A stretch of 52,491 nucleotides of DNA from an uncultured Prevotella sp. Lineage in GTDB: Bacteria > Bacteroidota > Bacteroidia > Bacteroidales > Bacteroidaceae. The stretch covers positions 1 to 52,491 of the forward strand of contig CAMKRS010000012.1 of the NCBI GenBank assembly GCA_946415245.1, given 5' to 3'. Positions within the stretch are counted from its first letter, which is position 1, and the number at the start of each line of letters is the position of its first letter. Both the position numbers and the translations under genes were made by a program. A model generated the notes under the pieces. It did not search any database. It was given only the letters and a program-made list of their open reading frames with translations, and was not told where the DNA came from. Positions 1 to 7,819 of this stretch are shown here, piece after piece.

Positions 1-631
1 CCCAGACGACGGCATCGTTGGTGGCATCGGGGAGCACCTCGCCCCACTTGGTCTGAAGCTCGGAGATGCGCAGATTGATTTCCTTCATGCGGGCCATCTT
101 GTCGTCGGGCAGGAGGGCTCCCTTGCGGACAAACTCCTTGTAGGTCTCCTCGAGGAGTTTCTTGTCTTCGCCCTCGAGGGTTTCGTATTCGTTGTCGTAA
201 ACGGTCTTGACACGCTCGAAGAGTTTCTTGCTGAAGGCTATCTCGTTTTCGAGGTCGGTGAGCATGGGCTGCACCTTCTTCTCGATCTCCTGGAGGGCGG
301 GGGTCTTGTCGGCCTCTACGAGGGCGAAGAACACGCGACTCACACGGTCGAGGGCCTTGCCACTCTCCTCATAGGCGAGGATGGTGTTCTCGAAGGTGGC
401 GGAGTCGGGATTGTCGACGATGGCAGCAATCTCGTCGCGTGTCTGCTGGATGGCGGCCTCGAAGGCGGGCATGTAGTGGGTGGAGTCGATCTTGCTGAAA
501 TCGGGGGCTCCGAAGGGTAAGGTACTCTCCGCCAGAAGCGGGTTCTCACGCTGTGCCTGCTGACAGGCGCTGAACTGCATCGTCAATGCGGATGCGACTC
601 CTAAACTCATAATTGTCTTTGATAACTTCAT
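1..631 (-). CDS. dcp: M3 family peptidyl-dipeptidase, N-terminal part (Dcp-like)
   Basis: Partial gene running off the left edge; about 210 residues can be read. The start ATG at 629-631 opens a lipoprotein signal (MKLSKTIMSL, hydrophobic stretch, FSAC lipobox). Segments such as NPLLAESTLPFGAPDF, FENTILAYEESGKALDRVS and LRISELQTKWGEVL match the helical N-terminal region of M3 metallopeptidases of the Dcp/oligopeptidase type, which remove C-terminal dipeptides. The HExxH catalytic part would lie outside the window. As a lipoprotein it probably acts in the periplasm on peptides. The family is clear; the Dcp assignment rather than another M3 member is likely but not proven from this fragment. 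Confidence 0.85.
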   Translation of the reverse strand, partial: MKLSKTIMSLGVASALTMQFSACQQAQRENPLLAESTLPFGAPDFSKIDSTHYMPAFEAAIQQTRDEIAAIVDNPDSATFENTILAYEESGKALDRVSRVFFALVEADKTPALQEIEKKVQPMLTDLENEIAFSKKLFERVKTVYDNEYETLEGEDKKLLEETYKEFVRKGALLPDDKMARMKEINLRISELQTKWGEVLPDATNDAVVW

Positions 632-677
632 AAAATTCTACTATATTTTGTTATTATCTCATACAGATTTATTATTT

Positions 678-706
678 CACACAGATCTCACAGATCTCAC
701 AGATTT
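678..706. repeat. Nonamer tandem repeat (CACAGATCT type)
   Basis: About three copies of a 9-bp unit, TCACAGATC, end in a T-run just downstream of the GxxExxY gene. Related copies lie at 1130-1151 and, inverted, at 1198-1226, so this gene sits between copies. Function unknown; the inverted copies could pair in RNA. Confidence 0.8.
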
Positions 707-727
707 TTTCAGCTCATTAAAATGAGC

Positions 728-1099
728 TCAGAGAACGATACGGTGAATGCCTTCTTTCATATCATACTCACCGAAATTGACCAGAAGTCCAATATGTTTA
801 TTCATCAGTTTCAGGTAAGTCTTTGTCTGCTTAAAAAACACAGGTTTCAACTCCTCTACCGATTTCAACTCAATGATCACCTTATCTTCGATTAAGAGGT
901 CTAACCTCAAGTCAGTCTTCAGCACATTACCTTTGTAATTAATAGGTACTGGCTTTTGGCGCTCAACCTTCAGTCCGCGCAGTTCGAGCTCATAACATAA
1001 GGCTTCCTCATATACAGACTCCAGAAGTCCAGGTCCGAGATCGTTATAAACGTCCCAGATGGCTCCTCTAATCTGATATGTCAATTCGTTTTCTGTCAT
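728..1099 (-). CDS. GxxExxY protein
   Basis: A 123-residue protein with the diagnostic motif near the N terminus (GPGLLESVYEEAL, i.e. G-x-x-E-x-x-Y). It is followed by LDLLIEDKVIIELKS, which fits the D...ExK core of PD-(D/E)XK nuclease-like folds to which this family is assigned. The length is normal for the family (about 120-130). Members are widespread in Bacteroidota and their biological role is not settled; nuclease activity is inferred from the fold only. The gene stands alone, is AT-richer than its neighbours and is bracketed by CACAGATCT-type repeats on both sides, suggesting it is mobile or repeat-associated. Confidence 0.88.
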   Translation of the reverse strand: MTENELTYQIRGAIWDVYNDLGPGLLESVYEEALCYELELRGLKVERQKPVPINYKGNVLKTDLRLDLLIEDKVIIELKSVEELKPVFFKQTKTYLKLMNKHIGLLVNFGEYDMKEGIHRIVL

Positions 1100-1129
1100 T
1101 TCATCTAATATTCACACTGAATTATATAT

Positions 1130-1151
1130 TTCATACAGATCTCACAGATTT
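1130..1151. repeat. Nonamer repeat copy upstream of GxxExxY gene
   Basis: The sequence CATACAGATCTCACAGATTT repeats the unit found at 678-706 in the same orientation. It lies between the GxxExxY start and an inverted copy at 1198-1226. Confidence 0.75.
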
Positions 1152-1197
1152 AATAATCCTCTAGATTATGGTGAGACATTCGTCGCTTGCGACGACT

Positions 1198-1226
1198 ATC
1201 TGTGAGATCTGTGAGATCTGTGTGAC
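1198..1226. repeat. Inverted nonamer repeat copy
   Basis: The sequence reads TCTGTGAGATCTGTGAGATC and on to TGTGTGAC, the reverse complement of the repeats at 678-706 and 1130-1151. Together with 1130-1151 it can fold into a stem-loop just downstream of the C1 peptidase stop, so it may also act as a terminator. Confidence 0.75.
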
Positions 1227-1235
1227 ATTATTAAT

Positions 1236-2642
1236 CTATTCATCGGGGAGGAACAGGGGATCTTCGGGCATCACCATGATAGGCTTGGTGTCGAAGGCCT
1301 TGAGAAGATTCTCGGGCACGTATTTCTTATTCACCACGAGACGGAACATATACTCACGGAACCAGTCGGCAGTCATGATCAGATAACCCTGCTGGCCACT
1401 GTCCGTACCCCAGGAATTCTCCACCTTCCACTTGATGGGTTTGCCAGCTGCATCGAGGTCGACAGCAGTCAGCGTCATCGCATGCGTAGAACCACTGTCG
1501 AAGGTAGAGATGCGCTGCGCCTTGTCCATACCGAAAGTGGTGCCGAAGAGGGAACCATAGTCGAAGTTGTCGAGCGAGGCATAGCCACGGGGACGATCCA
1601 GCAGCTTGCCTACATCATACGAGCTGTAAAGCTTTCGTCCGTCCTTGAGCGAGGCGATGGCAAGTTTCTCGATCTCCTCCATGGGGAGATTGAGGTATTT
1701 CCAGTTGGTGCCATCGTAGACATGACGATCGTACTCCACCTCGTAGGTCTTGAAATACTCACGACGAGGGTCGTTCATCACCATGATGAAAGTGCCGTTG
1801 ATGGGACCTCCCACCACCTCCTGATAGAACGACAGGGGCGTGTATTCCTTCGGTTGTCCGAGGGGTTTGCCATTCTTATCCTTGAAGGCATAGGTGAACT
1901 TCTGCGTGGGTGTGCCCAGCGTCAGCTCGAGCATGTGGTAGATCTGAGCGAGCATCTCGGTCTTGGCCTTGGCGATGTCTGCGGGCTTCTGTTTCTTGGC
2001 CACCATATCGCGCAGCTGCAGTCCGAACTCACGCAACTTCGAGGATATCAGACTGCGGGCCTTCGAGGTGTTCTCGCTGGTGTAGGTCTCTGGCTGCACG
2101 TCAGCAGGCACAAGACCGTATTTAGGTGCGAGGTCGGCCACACCACAGAACGTGCCACCATCACCGATGGGATAATGGAAGAAGAACTGCACACGCTGGT
2201 TGTCGATGGGATCTTTCGCCGTATCGATGACACCCTGCAACATGAGGTTCGACTTCTCCAACTGATCCCAGAAGAAGAGATAGCCCTGCGAGAACTCCAC
2301 GCTCACGGAGTCGTGCTGCAACATGTAGTTGGAGCGCAACACATTCAGACCACTGAACATCCAGCAGCGTCCTGACGACTTCTGGTTGGTGATGGTCTGC
2401 TTACGGGTTTCGATACTGAAATTCTTGTCGATGGGCATCGCAGCAGCCTGGTAGTTCTTGGCCAGCACATCGATGCTCACACCAGAAAGGGCGTTCGACA
2501 GCGCCTTGCCTGCCTGACAGTGCTTCTGCCCCTTCTGAAACTCCTGGAGCATCTCCTTCGAGATGCCTCCGCTCTTGGTCTGTGCAGAAACGGTCATCAG
2601 CCCTCCTGCCAGACACAAGGTGAAAATGAGATTCTTTTTCAT
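1236..2642 (-). CDS. C1 family cysteine peptidase (aminopeptidase C / bleomycin hydrolase-like)
   Basis: A 468-residue protein with a Sec signal peptide (MKKNLIFTLCLAGGLMTVSA) that predicts export to the periplasm or cell surface. The papain-like catalytic set is visible: the cysteine in SSGRCWMFSGLNVLRS (about residue 93), the histidine in GSTHAMTLTAVD and the asparagine in VENSWGTDSGQQG. This arrangement and length match the PepC/bleomycin hydrolase group, which trims N-terminal residues from peptides. It is a single gene with its own promoter-like box at 2678-2685. Cytosolic PepC homologues lack a signal; exported versions are common in Bacteroidales. Confidence 0.9.
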   Translation of the reverse strand: MKKNLIFTLCLAGGLMTVSAQTKSGGISKEMLQEFQKGQKHCQAGKALSNALSGVSIDVLAKNYQAAAMPIDKNFSIETRKQTITNQKSSGRCWMFSGLNVLRSNYMLQHDSVSVEFSQGYLFFWDQLEKSNLMLQGVIDTAKDPIDNQRVQFFFHYPIGDGGTFCGVADLAPKYGLVPADVQPETYTSENTSKARSLISSKLREFGLQLRDMVAKKQKPADIAKAKTEMLAQIYHMLELTLGTPTQKFTYAFKDKNGKPLGQPKEYTPLSFYQEVVGGPINGTFIMVMNDPRREYFKTYEVEYDRHVYDGTNWKYLNLPMEEIEKLAIASLKDGRKLYSSYDVGKLLDRPRGYASLDNFDYGSLFGTTFGMDKAQRISTFDSGSTHAMTLTAVDLDAAGKPIKWKVENSWGTDSGQQGYLIMTADWFREYMFRLVVNKKYVPENLLKAFDTKPIMVMPEDPLFLPDE

Positions 2643-2677
2643 CTATTTATACCTTTATTTAATAACTAATATGGGCA

Positions 2678-2685
2678 CAAAGATA
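2678..2685 (-). promoter_or_regulatory. -7 box for the C1 peptidase gene
   Basis: The minus strand reads TATCTTTG, followed by a GC-containing segment, about 36 nt before the start codon. This fits the Bacteroidota TAnnTTTG element. I did not find a TTG at the ideal distance. Confidence 0.55.
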
Positions 2686-2725
2686 CAAAGAAAAAACCAA
2701 ATATAATATATTTGATTGAAAAATC

Positions 2726-2756
2726 TTGCAGATGTGGCTTTTTTTGTGTACTTTTG
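2726..2756 (+). promoter_or_regulatory. Promoter of clpS-clpA (TTG-20-TACTTTTG)
   Basis: A TTG at 2726-2728 is followed after exactly 20 nt by TACTTTTG at 2749-2756, a full match to the Bacteroidota housekeeping promoter. The start of transcription should be only a few bases before the ATG at 2765. This argues against any start codon upstream of 2765 and implies a very short leader. Confidence 0.8.
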
Positions 2757-2764
2757 TCGCCAGT

Positions 2765-3070
2765 ATGGCAAAAGAACAGTCAAGCGTAAGGGAAAGGCAG
2801 CGCGTGGACCTCGATGAGCCGCGACGCTACAAGGTGACCATCTACAACGACGACTTCACCACCATGGAGTTTGTGGTGAAGATCCTGAGGGTGGTGTTTT
2901 TCAAGAGCCAGGCAGATGCCGAGGCCCTGATGTTGATGGTGCACCACTCCGACAAGGCCGTGGTGGGCATCTATTCCTACGACATCGCTGTGTCGAAGGT
3001 GAACAAGGCCACGCAGATGGCCCGCGACGAGGGATTCCCCCTGCGACTGACATACGAACCCGAAGAATAA
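2765..3070 (+). CDS. clpS: ClpS, adaptor of the ClpAP protease
   Basis: A 101-residue protein starting MAKEQSSV. The core KVTIYNDDFTTMEFVVKIL is the ClpS signature, with the NDD segment that binds N-degron residues. It continues with the AVVGIYSYDIAVSK region that contacts the ClpA N-domain. ClpS delivers N-end-rule substrates to ClpA for degradation by ClpP in the cytoplasm. The start at 2765 is chosen because the predicted promoter covers the ATG at 2726. clpA follows after 9 nt, so the two form an operon. Confidence 0.95.
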   Translation: MAKEQSSVRERQRVDLDEPRRYKVTIYNDDFTTMEFVVKILRVVFFKSQADAEALMLMVHHSDKAVVGIYSYDIAVSKVNKATQMARDEGFPLRLTYEPEE

Positions 3071-3079
3071 CGAGAAGAT

Positions 3080-5308
3080 ATGGATATCTACTATACGCAA
3101 AAGGTGAACCAGGCCTTTAACGACATGCACGCAGCGGCAGAGAAATACCGCCACGAGTTTACGACGCCCGAGCATTTCATCTATGCCCTGCTGCAACAGT
3201 ATGAGTTCAACAAGTCGCTCATCGACTGGGGTGTCGACCTGAATATCGTGAACCAGAGTCTGACGGACTATTTCGAAAAGATGGAGCGTGTGCCTGAGGA
3301 GGTGGGCGAATACACCATCGGCACCAGCGAACAACTGCGCGCAGCCCTGCTCGCTGCCTATCAGATCGTCAAGAATTCGAGTGCGCAGTTTATCTACGTG
3401 CCGCATATCGTGAAGGGTATCCTCGGCCTGAAAGAGTCGTATGCCGCCTATCTGTTGAAGCACCTGCTGAAAGAGTATGAGCAGGACTTCATGAGCGAGC
3501 TGGTGGCGCGCTATGAGGAAGACCACGATCAGGTGAGCACAGACGACGATGATCTGGACGCAGAACAGGACAAGGAACCCTGGCGCAAGATGGTGACCTG
3601 TCTGAACGATACCTATATGCTGCACAATCCCCTGATTGGCAGGAAGGAAGAGCTGCTCAGGACCATCCAGGTGCTTTGTCGTAAGGAGAAGAACAATCCC
3701 CTGCATATCGGAGAGCCTGGTGTGGGAAAGACGGCTATCGTCTATGGTCTTGCAGCATGGATCGACACCAACCATCCACAGATACCTAAACGTCTGAAAG
3801 GCAGTAAGATATACCAGCTTGATCTGGGCACGTTGCTCGCTGGCACCCAGTTCCGTGGCGATTTCGAGAAACGCATCAAGGAGGTGATGGACGGCATCAT
3901 CAAGGAGTCGGATAATAACATCGTGTATATCGACGAGATCCACAACCTCGTGGGGGCTGGTGGCAACAGCGAGGGTACGATGGATGCCTCGAACATGCTC
4001 AAACCCTATCTTGAATCAGGGAATATCCGCTTTATCGGCTCGACGACCTACGAGGAATACAACCGTCATTTCTCGAAGTCGAAAGGTTTGGTGCGTCGCT
4101 TCCAGCAGATCGACATCGCAGAGCCCTCGATCGCAGAGACACTCGAAATCCTGAAGCAGTTGAAAAAGAGCTATGAACAGTTTCATGGGGTGTATTATGC
4201 AGACAAGGCGTTGGAGTTTGCAGTCAACGCCAGCGCGAAGTATATCAACGAACGATTCCTGCCTGATAAGGCCATCGACCTGATAGACGAAGCTGGGGCC
4301 TATCGCGAGATGAATCATCTCTACGGACAGAAACGTCAGACGGTAGACAAAGCCCTCGTGGCAGACATCCTCGCGAAGACCTGTAAGGTGGATGCATTGG
4401 CAATGAAAGAAGATGACAATGCTGCCCTCGAAACACTCTACGAGCGCATCAGCAGTAAGATCTACGGACAGGATCAGGCTGTGCGCCAGGTGGTAGAGGC
4501 GGTGCAGTTGTCGAAGGCAGGACTGCTCGATGATGACAAACCCCTCGCCTCACTCTTGTTTGTGGGTCCTACGGGTGTGGGAAAGACCGAGGTGGCCCGT
4601 GTATTAGCTAAGGAACTTGGCATTGCTCTGGTGCGTTTCGACATGAGCGAATATACGGAGAAGCATACGGTGGCAAAGTTGATTGGCTCACCAGCAGGAT
4701 ATGTGGGTTACGAGGATGGTGGCCTGTTGACGGATGCCATCCGTAAGACGCCCAACTGCGTATTGTTGCTCGACGAGATAGAAAAAGCCCATCAGGATAT
4801 CTACAATATTCTTTTACAAGTGATGGACTATGCAAAGCTCACTGACAACAAAGGTCGCAAGGCTGATTTCCGCAATGTGATTGTCATCATGACGTCGAAT
4901 GCGGGAGCGCAGTATGCGGGTCAGGCGAACATCGGATTCTCAGGCAACGTGAGTCGTGGAGAGGCGATGCTGAAGCAGGTGAAGAAGACCTTCAAACCCG
5001 AGTTTATCAACCGTCTTTCGGGTACGGTGGTGTTCAACGATATGGACCGCACGATGGCCACACTCATCCTGCACAAGAAGCTAGGTGAACTACAGGAGAA
5101 GCTTACTGCCAAACAGGTGGAGATGACACTCACTGACGAGGCTTTCGAATATCTGTTGAAAGAGGGCTTCACCAAGGAATACGGCGCCCGTGAGATGGAC
5201 CGCGTGATAACTGGCAAACTGAAGCCTCTGCTAATGCGGGAGATACTTTTCGGAAGCCTGAAGAAAGGTGGTACAATCACAATATCAGACGAGAAATTAA
5301 GAAGTTAA
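3080..5308 (+). CDS. clpA: ClpA, ATP-dependent Clp protease ATP-binding subunit
   Basis: A 742-residue Hsp100 unfoldase. The order is an N-terminal Clp_N repeat domain (about 1-145), an acidic linker (STDDDDLDAEQDKE), a first AAA+ module with Walker A GEPGVGKTA near residue 211 and Walker B IVYIDEIHN, and a second AAA+ module with GPTGVGKTE near residue 496 and LLLDEIEKAHQ. The C-terminal D2 small domain ends the protein. An IGF tripeptide (ANIGFSGN) fits the loop that docks on ClpP. No long middle domain is present, which separates it from ClpB. It forms a two-gene operon with clpS; clpP is not in the window. Confidence 0.96.
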   Translation: MDIYYTQKVNQAFNDMHAAAEKYRHEFTTPEHFIYALLQQYEFNKSLIDWGVDLNIVNQSLTDYFEKMERVPEEVGEYTIGTSEQLRAALLAAYQIVKNSSAQFIYVPHIVKGILGLKESYAAYLLKHLLKEYEQDFMSELVARYEEDHDQVSTDDDDLDAEQDKEPWRKMVTCLNDTYMLHNPLIGRKEELLRTIQVLCRKEKNNPLHIGEPGVGKTAIVYGLAAWIDTNHPQIPKRLKGSKIYQLDLGTLLAGTQFRGDFEKRIKEVMDGIIKESDNNIVYIDEIHNLVGAGGNSEGTMDASNMLKPYLESGNIRFIGSTTYEEYNRHFSKSKGLVRRFQQIDIAEPSIAETLEILKQLKKSYEQFHGVYYADKALEFAVNASAKYINERFLPDKAIDLIDEAGAYREMNHLYGQKRQTVDKALVADILAKTCKVDALAMKEDDNAALETLYERISSKIYGQDQAVRQVVEAVQLSKAGLLDDDKPLASLLFVGPTGVGKTEVARVLAKELGIALVRFDMSEYTEKHTVAKLIGSPAGYVGYEDGGLLTDAIRKTPNCVLLLDEIEKAHQDIYNILLQVMDYAKLTDNKGRKADFRNVIVIMTSNAGAQYAGQANIGFSGNVSRGEAMLKQVKKTFKPEFINRLSGTVVFNDMDRTMATLILHKKLGELQEKLTAKQVEMTLTDEAFEYLLKEGFTKEYGAREMDRVITGKLKPLLMREILFGSLKKGGTITISDEKLRS

Positions 5309-5328
5309 GATAACAATCATATATTTAA

Positions 5329-5398
5329 ACAACGGATTTCACAGATTTCACGGATTAGCATCCACAAAGCAATCCGTTTAATCCGTAAAATCCGTTGT
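5329..5398. repeat. ATCCGT/CGGATT repeat hairpin between convergent genes
   Basis: An 11-bp perfect inverted repeat (ACAACGGATTT at 5329-5339, AAATCCGTTGT at 5388-5398) encloses further degenerate copies of ACGGATT and AATCCGT with a 9-10 bp period. It lies between the stops of clpA and the M48 gene, so it may serve as a bidirectional terminator. It resembles the repeats around the GxxExxY gene. Confidence 0.75.
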
Positions 5399-5417
5399 CG
5401 TTATCTCTGACTCAGAC

Positions 5418-6332
5418 TTATTTCTTGGTTGTCGTTTTCTTGGTTGTGGTGGTCTTCTTAGTGGAAGTGGCCTTCTTAGCTGTCGACGTCGTAGCCTTCT
5501 TGGCCGTTGTTGTCGTCGTGGTCTTCGGCTTGTAATACTTCAACGCCTCAGGCATCCAACCCTGGATATTCTGTATACGCGTAGCATCCGATGGGTGATC
5601 ACTCAGGAACTCAGCCGTCTGATTCGATGACTGTGCAGCCATGCGCTGCCAGAAGGTCGTAGCCACCTGTGGGTCATAACCTGCCATCGCAGCGAAGATC
5701 AGACCCATGTGGTCAGCCTCCGTCTCGTGGTTACGCGAGTATTTCAGATTCTTGAAGTTAAAGCCCTGTGCCACAATGGCTTGCACGATCGACTGCGTGT
5801 TGGTTCCCATACCCAGAGCACCAGCCACCATCGAACCGATCTGCAGACCATACTGCTGCTTCATCTGCGTGCTCATCTGCTCAGCAGAGTGACGGGCCAC
5901 AGCGTGTGCAATCTCATGACCCAGCACAATGGCGAGCGAAGCCTCATCCTGCGTCACAGGCAACAATCCCTCATACACACAGATCAGACCTCCAGGCATA
6001 CACCAGGCATTCACCTGCTTGTCCTGCACCAGGTTGAAAGTCCATTTGTAGTTCTGAACATCATTCGACAAACCATTGGCATTCAGATAGTTAACCACTG
6101 CATTAGCCAGGTTCTGCCCTACCCGCTTCACCATCTGCGTATTGGCCTGATTGGTGGAGAGCTTGGCGGTCTTCATAAACTCTTGATACTGCTGGGTGGA
6201 GAGGCTCAACACCTCACCATCGCTGACCATCAGCGTCTGCTGGCGCCCTGTGATGGGCACCGTGTTGGTAGTGCCACAGCTGACAAACACGGCTGCCACT
6301 ACGGAAATCACGAATAATTTCAGACTTTTCAT
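5418..6332 (-). CDS. M48 family metalloprotease lipoprotein
   Basis: A 304-residue protein when started at MKSLKLFVISVVAAVFVSCG, which gives a clear lipoprotein signal with a VSC lipobox; the reading frame is open further upstream but without a signal. The zinc motif HExxH is in IVLGHEIAHAVARHSAEQM, with a downstream glutamate in NHETEADHMGL. This is the M48 (Oma1/BepA/LoiP) pattern, so envelope quality control of outer membrane proteins is the likely role. The C terminus is a low-complexity tail of Thr, Lys and Ala (TTTTTTAKKATTSTAKK and onward), an unusual extension that might bind the cell wall or surface. Confidence 0.9.
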   Translation of the reverse strand: MKSLKLFVISVVAAVFVSCGTTNTVPITGRQQTLMVSDGEVLSLSTQQYQEFMKTAKLSTNQANTQMVKRVGQNLANAVVNYLNANGLSNDVQNYKWTFNLVQDKQVNAWCMPGGLICVYEGLLPVTQDEASLAIVLGHEIAHAVARHSAEQMSTQMKQQYGLQIGSMVAGALGMGTNTQSIVQAIVAQGFNFKNLKYSRNHETEADHMGLIFAAMAGYDPQVATTFWQRMAAQSSNQTAEFLSDHPSDATRIQNIQGWMPEALKYYKPKTTTTTTAKKATTSTAKKATSTKKTTTTKKTTTKK

Positions 6333-6470
6333 ACTGCTTTTATTGTTTAGTAATAACGATTCTGCCTGCAAAATAAGCAAAAAAATCTGAGATATGCAAG
6401 TTTTTGGCACAAAAATAGAGGCATCCCTTCCGGAATGCCCCTCTCTTGGTTGATTAATTTTAATTTTTAC

Positions 6471-6836
6471 TTACTTGTTAAGACCATGGTTGTTAATGGT
6501 GGTGTTCAGCAACATCAGGTAGGTGTGACTCTGCTTGTCGTTCAGCACGTAACGCATCCAGGCTACGTTCTTCTCGAGAGCCTTCTTTACCATTTCCTTG
6601 CGCTGGTCGTCGTTGTAGTACTGTGCAGCAAACATCATCTCAGCGTTGAAGGTCTGATAGATGTTGTCAACAGCCTCTCTCTGATCAGCAGTCAGCGACA
6701 GAGCCTCAGCAAGTTTGTTCATATTGCAGCTCATGTCGTAAGCGGCTACGTTGTTTACACTGTTCAGGTTCTCACCTTCAGCAAATGCTGTGGTCATGCT
6801 CAGCATTGCTACCATTGTCAAAATCATCTTTTTCAT
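6471..6836 (-). CDS. Small exported protein of unknown function
   Basis: A 121-residue protein with a signal peptide (MKKMILTMVAMLSMTTAFAE). The mature part is helical, with KLAEALSLTADQREAVDNIY, EMMFAAQYYNDDQRKEMV and a C-terminal NTTINNHGLNK. The LTADQ segment faintly recalls the LTxxQ motif of periplasmic Spy/CpxP proteins, but I do not claim that family. The upstream leader of about 160 nt is long and structured, hinting at post-transcriptional control. I do not recognise a function. Confidence 0.8.
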   Translation of the reverse strand: MKKMILTMVAMLSMTTAFAEGENLNSVNNVAAYDMSCNMNKLAEALSLTADQREAVDNIYQTFNAEMMFAAQYYNDDQRKEMVKKALEKNVAWMRYVLNDKQSHTYLMLLNTTINNHGLNK

Positions 6837-6998
6837 CTTTTTACCCTTTCTTTTCTTTACTCGGGGCGTGTGTTAGTTTGTTATCCTGTTTGCCCCTACT
6901 TAAATTAATAATGTTATCCTGAAGCGCAGCCCTTTTGGCTTACGCCGCTTTCCCGTTTAACGGGACAAGCTCAAATATCCTGTATGTCTTTTGACGGT
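6837..6998 (-). promoter_or_regulatory. Long structured 5' leader of the small exported protein gene
   Basis: Transcription from the promoter at 7000-7030 would give a leader of about 155 nt. On the minus strand it contains a TCCCGT-TAA-ACGGGA hairpin and a second stem formed by AGCGGCGTAAGCC and GGGCTGCGCT around AAAA. No open frame fills it. It could be a structured regulatory leader or a separate small RNA; no known riboswitch class was recognised. Confidence 0.45.
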
Positions 6999-6999
6999 G

Positions 7000-7030
7000 C
7001 AAAGTTACGGCGAATTTTAGAACATAACAA
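7000..7030 (-). promoter_or_regulatory. Promoter (TTG-20-TAACTTTG)
   Basis: On the minus strand a TTG (7028-7030) lies 20 nt before TAACTTTG (7000-7007), a full Bacteroidota promoter. It drives the small exported protein gene through a long leader. Confidence 0.75.
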
Positions 7031-7150
7031 GTCTTTTTACGGAATTGTGTACGCAAACAGCCCTTTTGTTGACCCATGTCAATGAATGAGCCCAATAATG
7101 AAAATTTTATATTTTCTGCCGAAAAAGGCGCATTTTCGGATTAAAATGAT

Positions 7151-7158
7151 TACCTTTG
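7151..7158 (+). promoter_or_regulatory. -7 box upstream of the SlyD-like gene
   Basis: TACCTTTG followed by CA lies 29 nt before the start codon. It matches the Bacteroidota -7 consensus; no TTG is found at the ideal upstream distance. Confidence 0.6.
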
Positions 7159-7187
7159 CAACCTGAATCATATATATATAATAAGGT

Positions 7188-7787
7188 ATGGAGAAAATTC
7201 CCAATAAGTTCATGTCCGTCGAGTATCAGTTGTATACCATCGCTGACGGAAATAAGACATTGCAGGAGGAAACAGGCTCTGAGCGCCCCTTCGAGTTTAT
7301 CACTGGTTTTGGCATCGCCCTCGACGCTTTCGAGCAGGAGGTGATCAACCATGCGAAGGGTGACACCTTCGACTTCATCCTCGAGCCAGAACAGGCCTTT
7401 GGCCCCTACGAGCCTCAGGGCGTGCATAAGCTCGATCGTCAGGTATTCTCGGTGAATGGTCATTTCGACCACGATAACATCTACCCCGATGCCGTCATCA
7501 CGCTGACAGACAGCGACGACCATCAGTTCATGGCCAAGGTGGTGAAGGTGGAGGAAGATGGTGTCACCGTTGATACCAACCATCCTCTGGCAGGCAAGAC
7601 GCTCAACTTCACGGGCACCATCCGCGAGAACCGCGATGCTACCGAGGAGGAAGTCAACAAGACCATCAAGATGCTGACAGGTGGCTGTCACGGTTGCGGA
7701 CATCATCATGGCGAAGGTTGTGAGGATGGCTGCTGCGGTCATGACCACGAGCACGGCGACGACTGCGGTTGCGGACATTGTCATTAA
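7188..7787 (+). CDS. slyD: SlyD-like FKBP-type peptidyl-prolyl cis-trans isomerase
   Basis: A 199-residue protein. The FKBP half-domains surround an insert-in-flap region as in SlyD: ITGFGIALDAFEQEV, FDFILEPEQAFGPYEP, then VNGHFDHDNIYPDAV, and ANHPLAGKTLNF-like NHPLAGKTLNFTGTI near residue 140. The last 35 residues are rich in His, Cys, Asp and Gly (GGCHGCGHHHGEGC and onward to CGCGHCH), the metal-binding tail known from SlyD proteins that deliver nickel. Prolyl isomerase and chaperone activity in the cytoplasm is expected. aroC starts 23 nt downstream and is probably cotranscribed. Confidence 0.93.
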   Translation: MEKIPNKFMSVEYQLYTIADGNKTLQEETGSERPFEFITGFGIALDAFEQEVINHAKGDTFDFILEPEQAFGPYEPQGVHKLDRQVFSVNGHFDHDNIYPDAVITLTDSDDHQFMAKVVKVEEDGVTVDTNHPLAGKTLNFTGTIRENRDATEEEVNKTIKMLTGGCHGCGHHHGEGCEDGCCGHDHEHGDDCGCGHCH

Positions 7788-7788
7788 C

Positions 7789-7819
7789 AGTGAATAGTGA
7801 ATAGTGAAAAGTGAATAGT
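7789..7819 (+). repeat. Heptamer-type repeat (GTGAATA) overlapping the aroC start
   Basis: Four near-copies of AGTGAATA follow the slyD stop. The last copy provides the GTG start and first codons of aroC. Similar stutters occur at 15896, 23317 and 27989. Confidence 0.8.

Noticed and set aside
1168..1386. A small plus-strand gene starting in the repeat region
   Set aside because: It runs into the antisense of the C1 peptidase and begins inside the nonamer repeats; no family signal.
1482..2375. A 297-codon open frame opposite the C1 peptidase
   Set aside because: It is antisense to a gene with complete catalytic motifs; no promoter or start fits.
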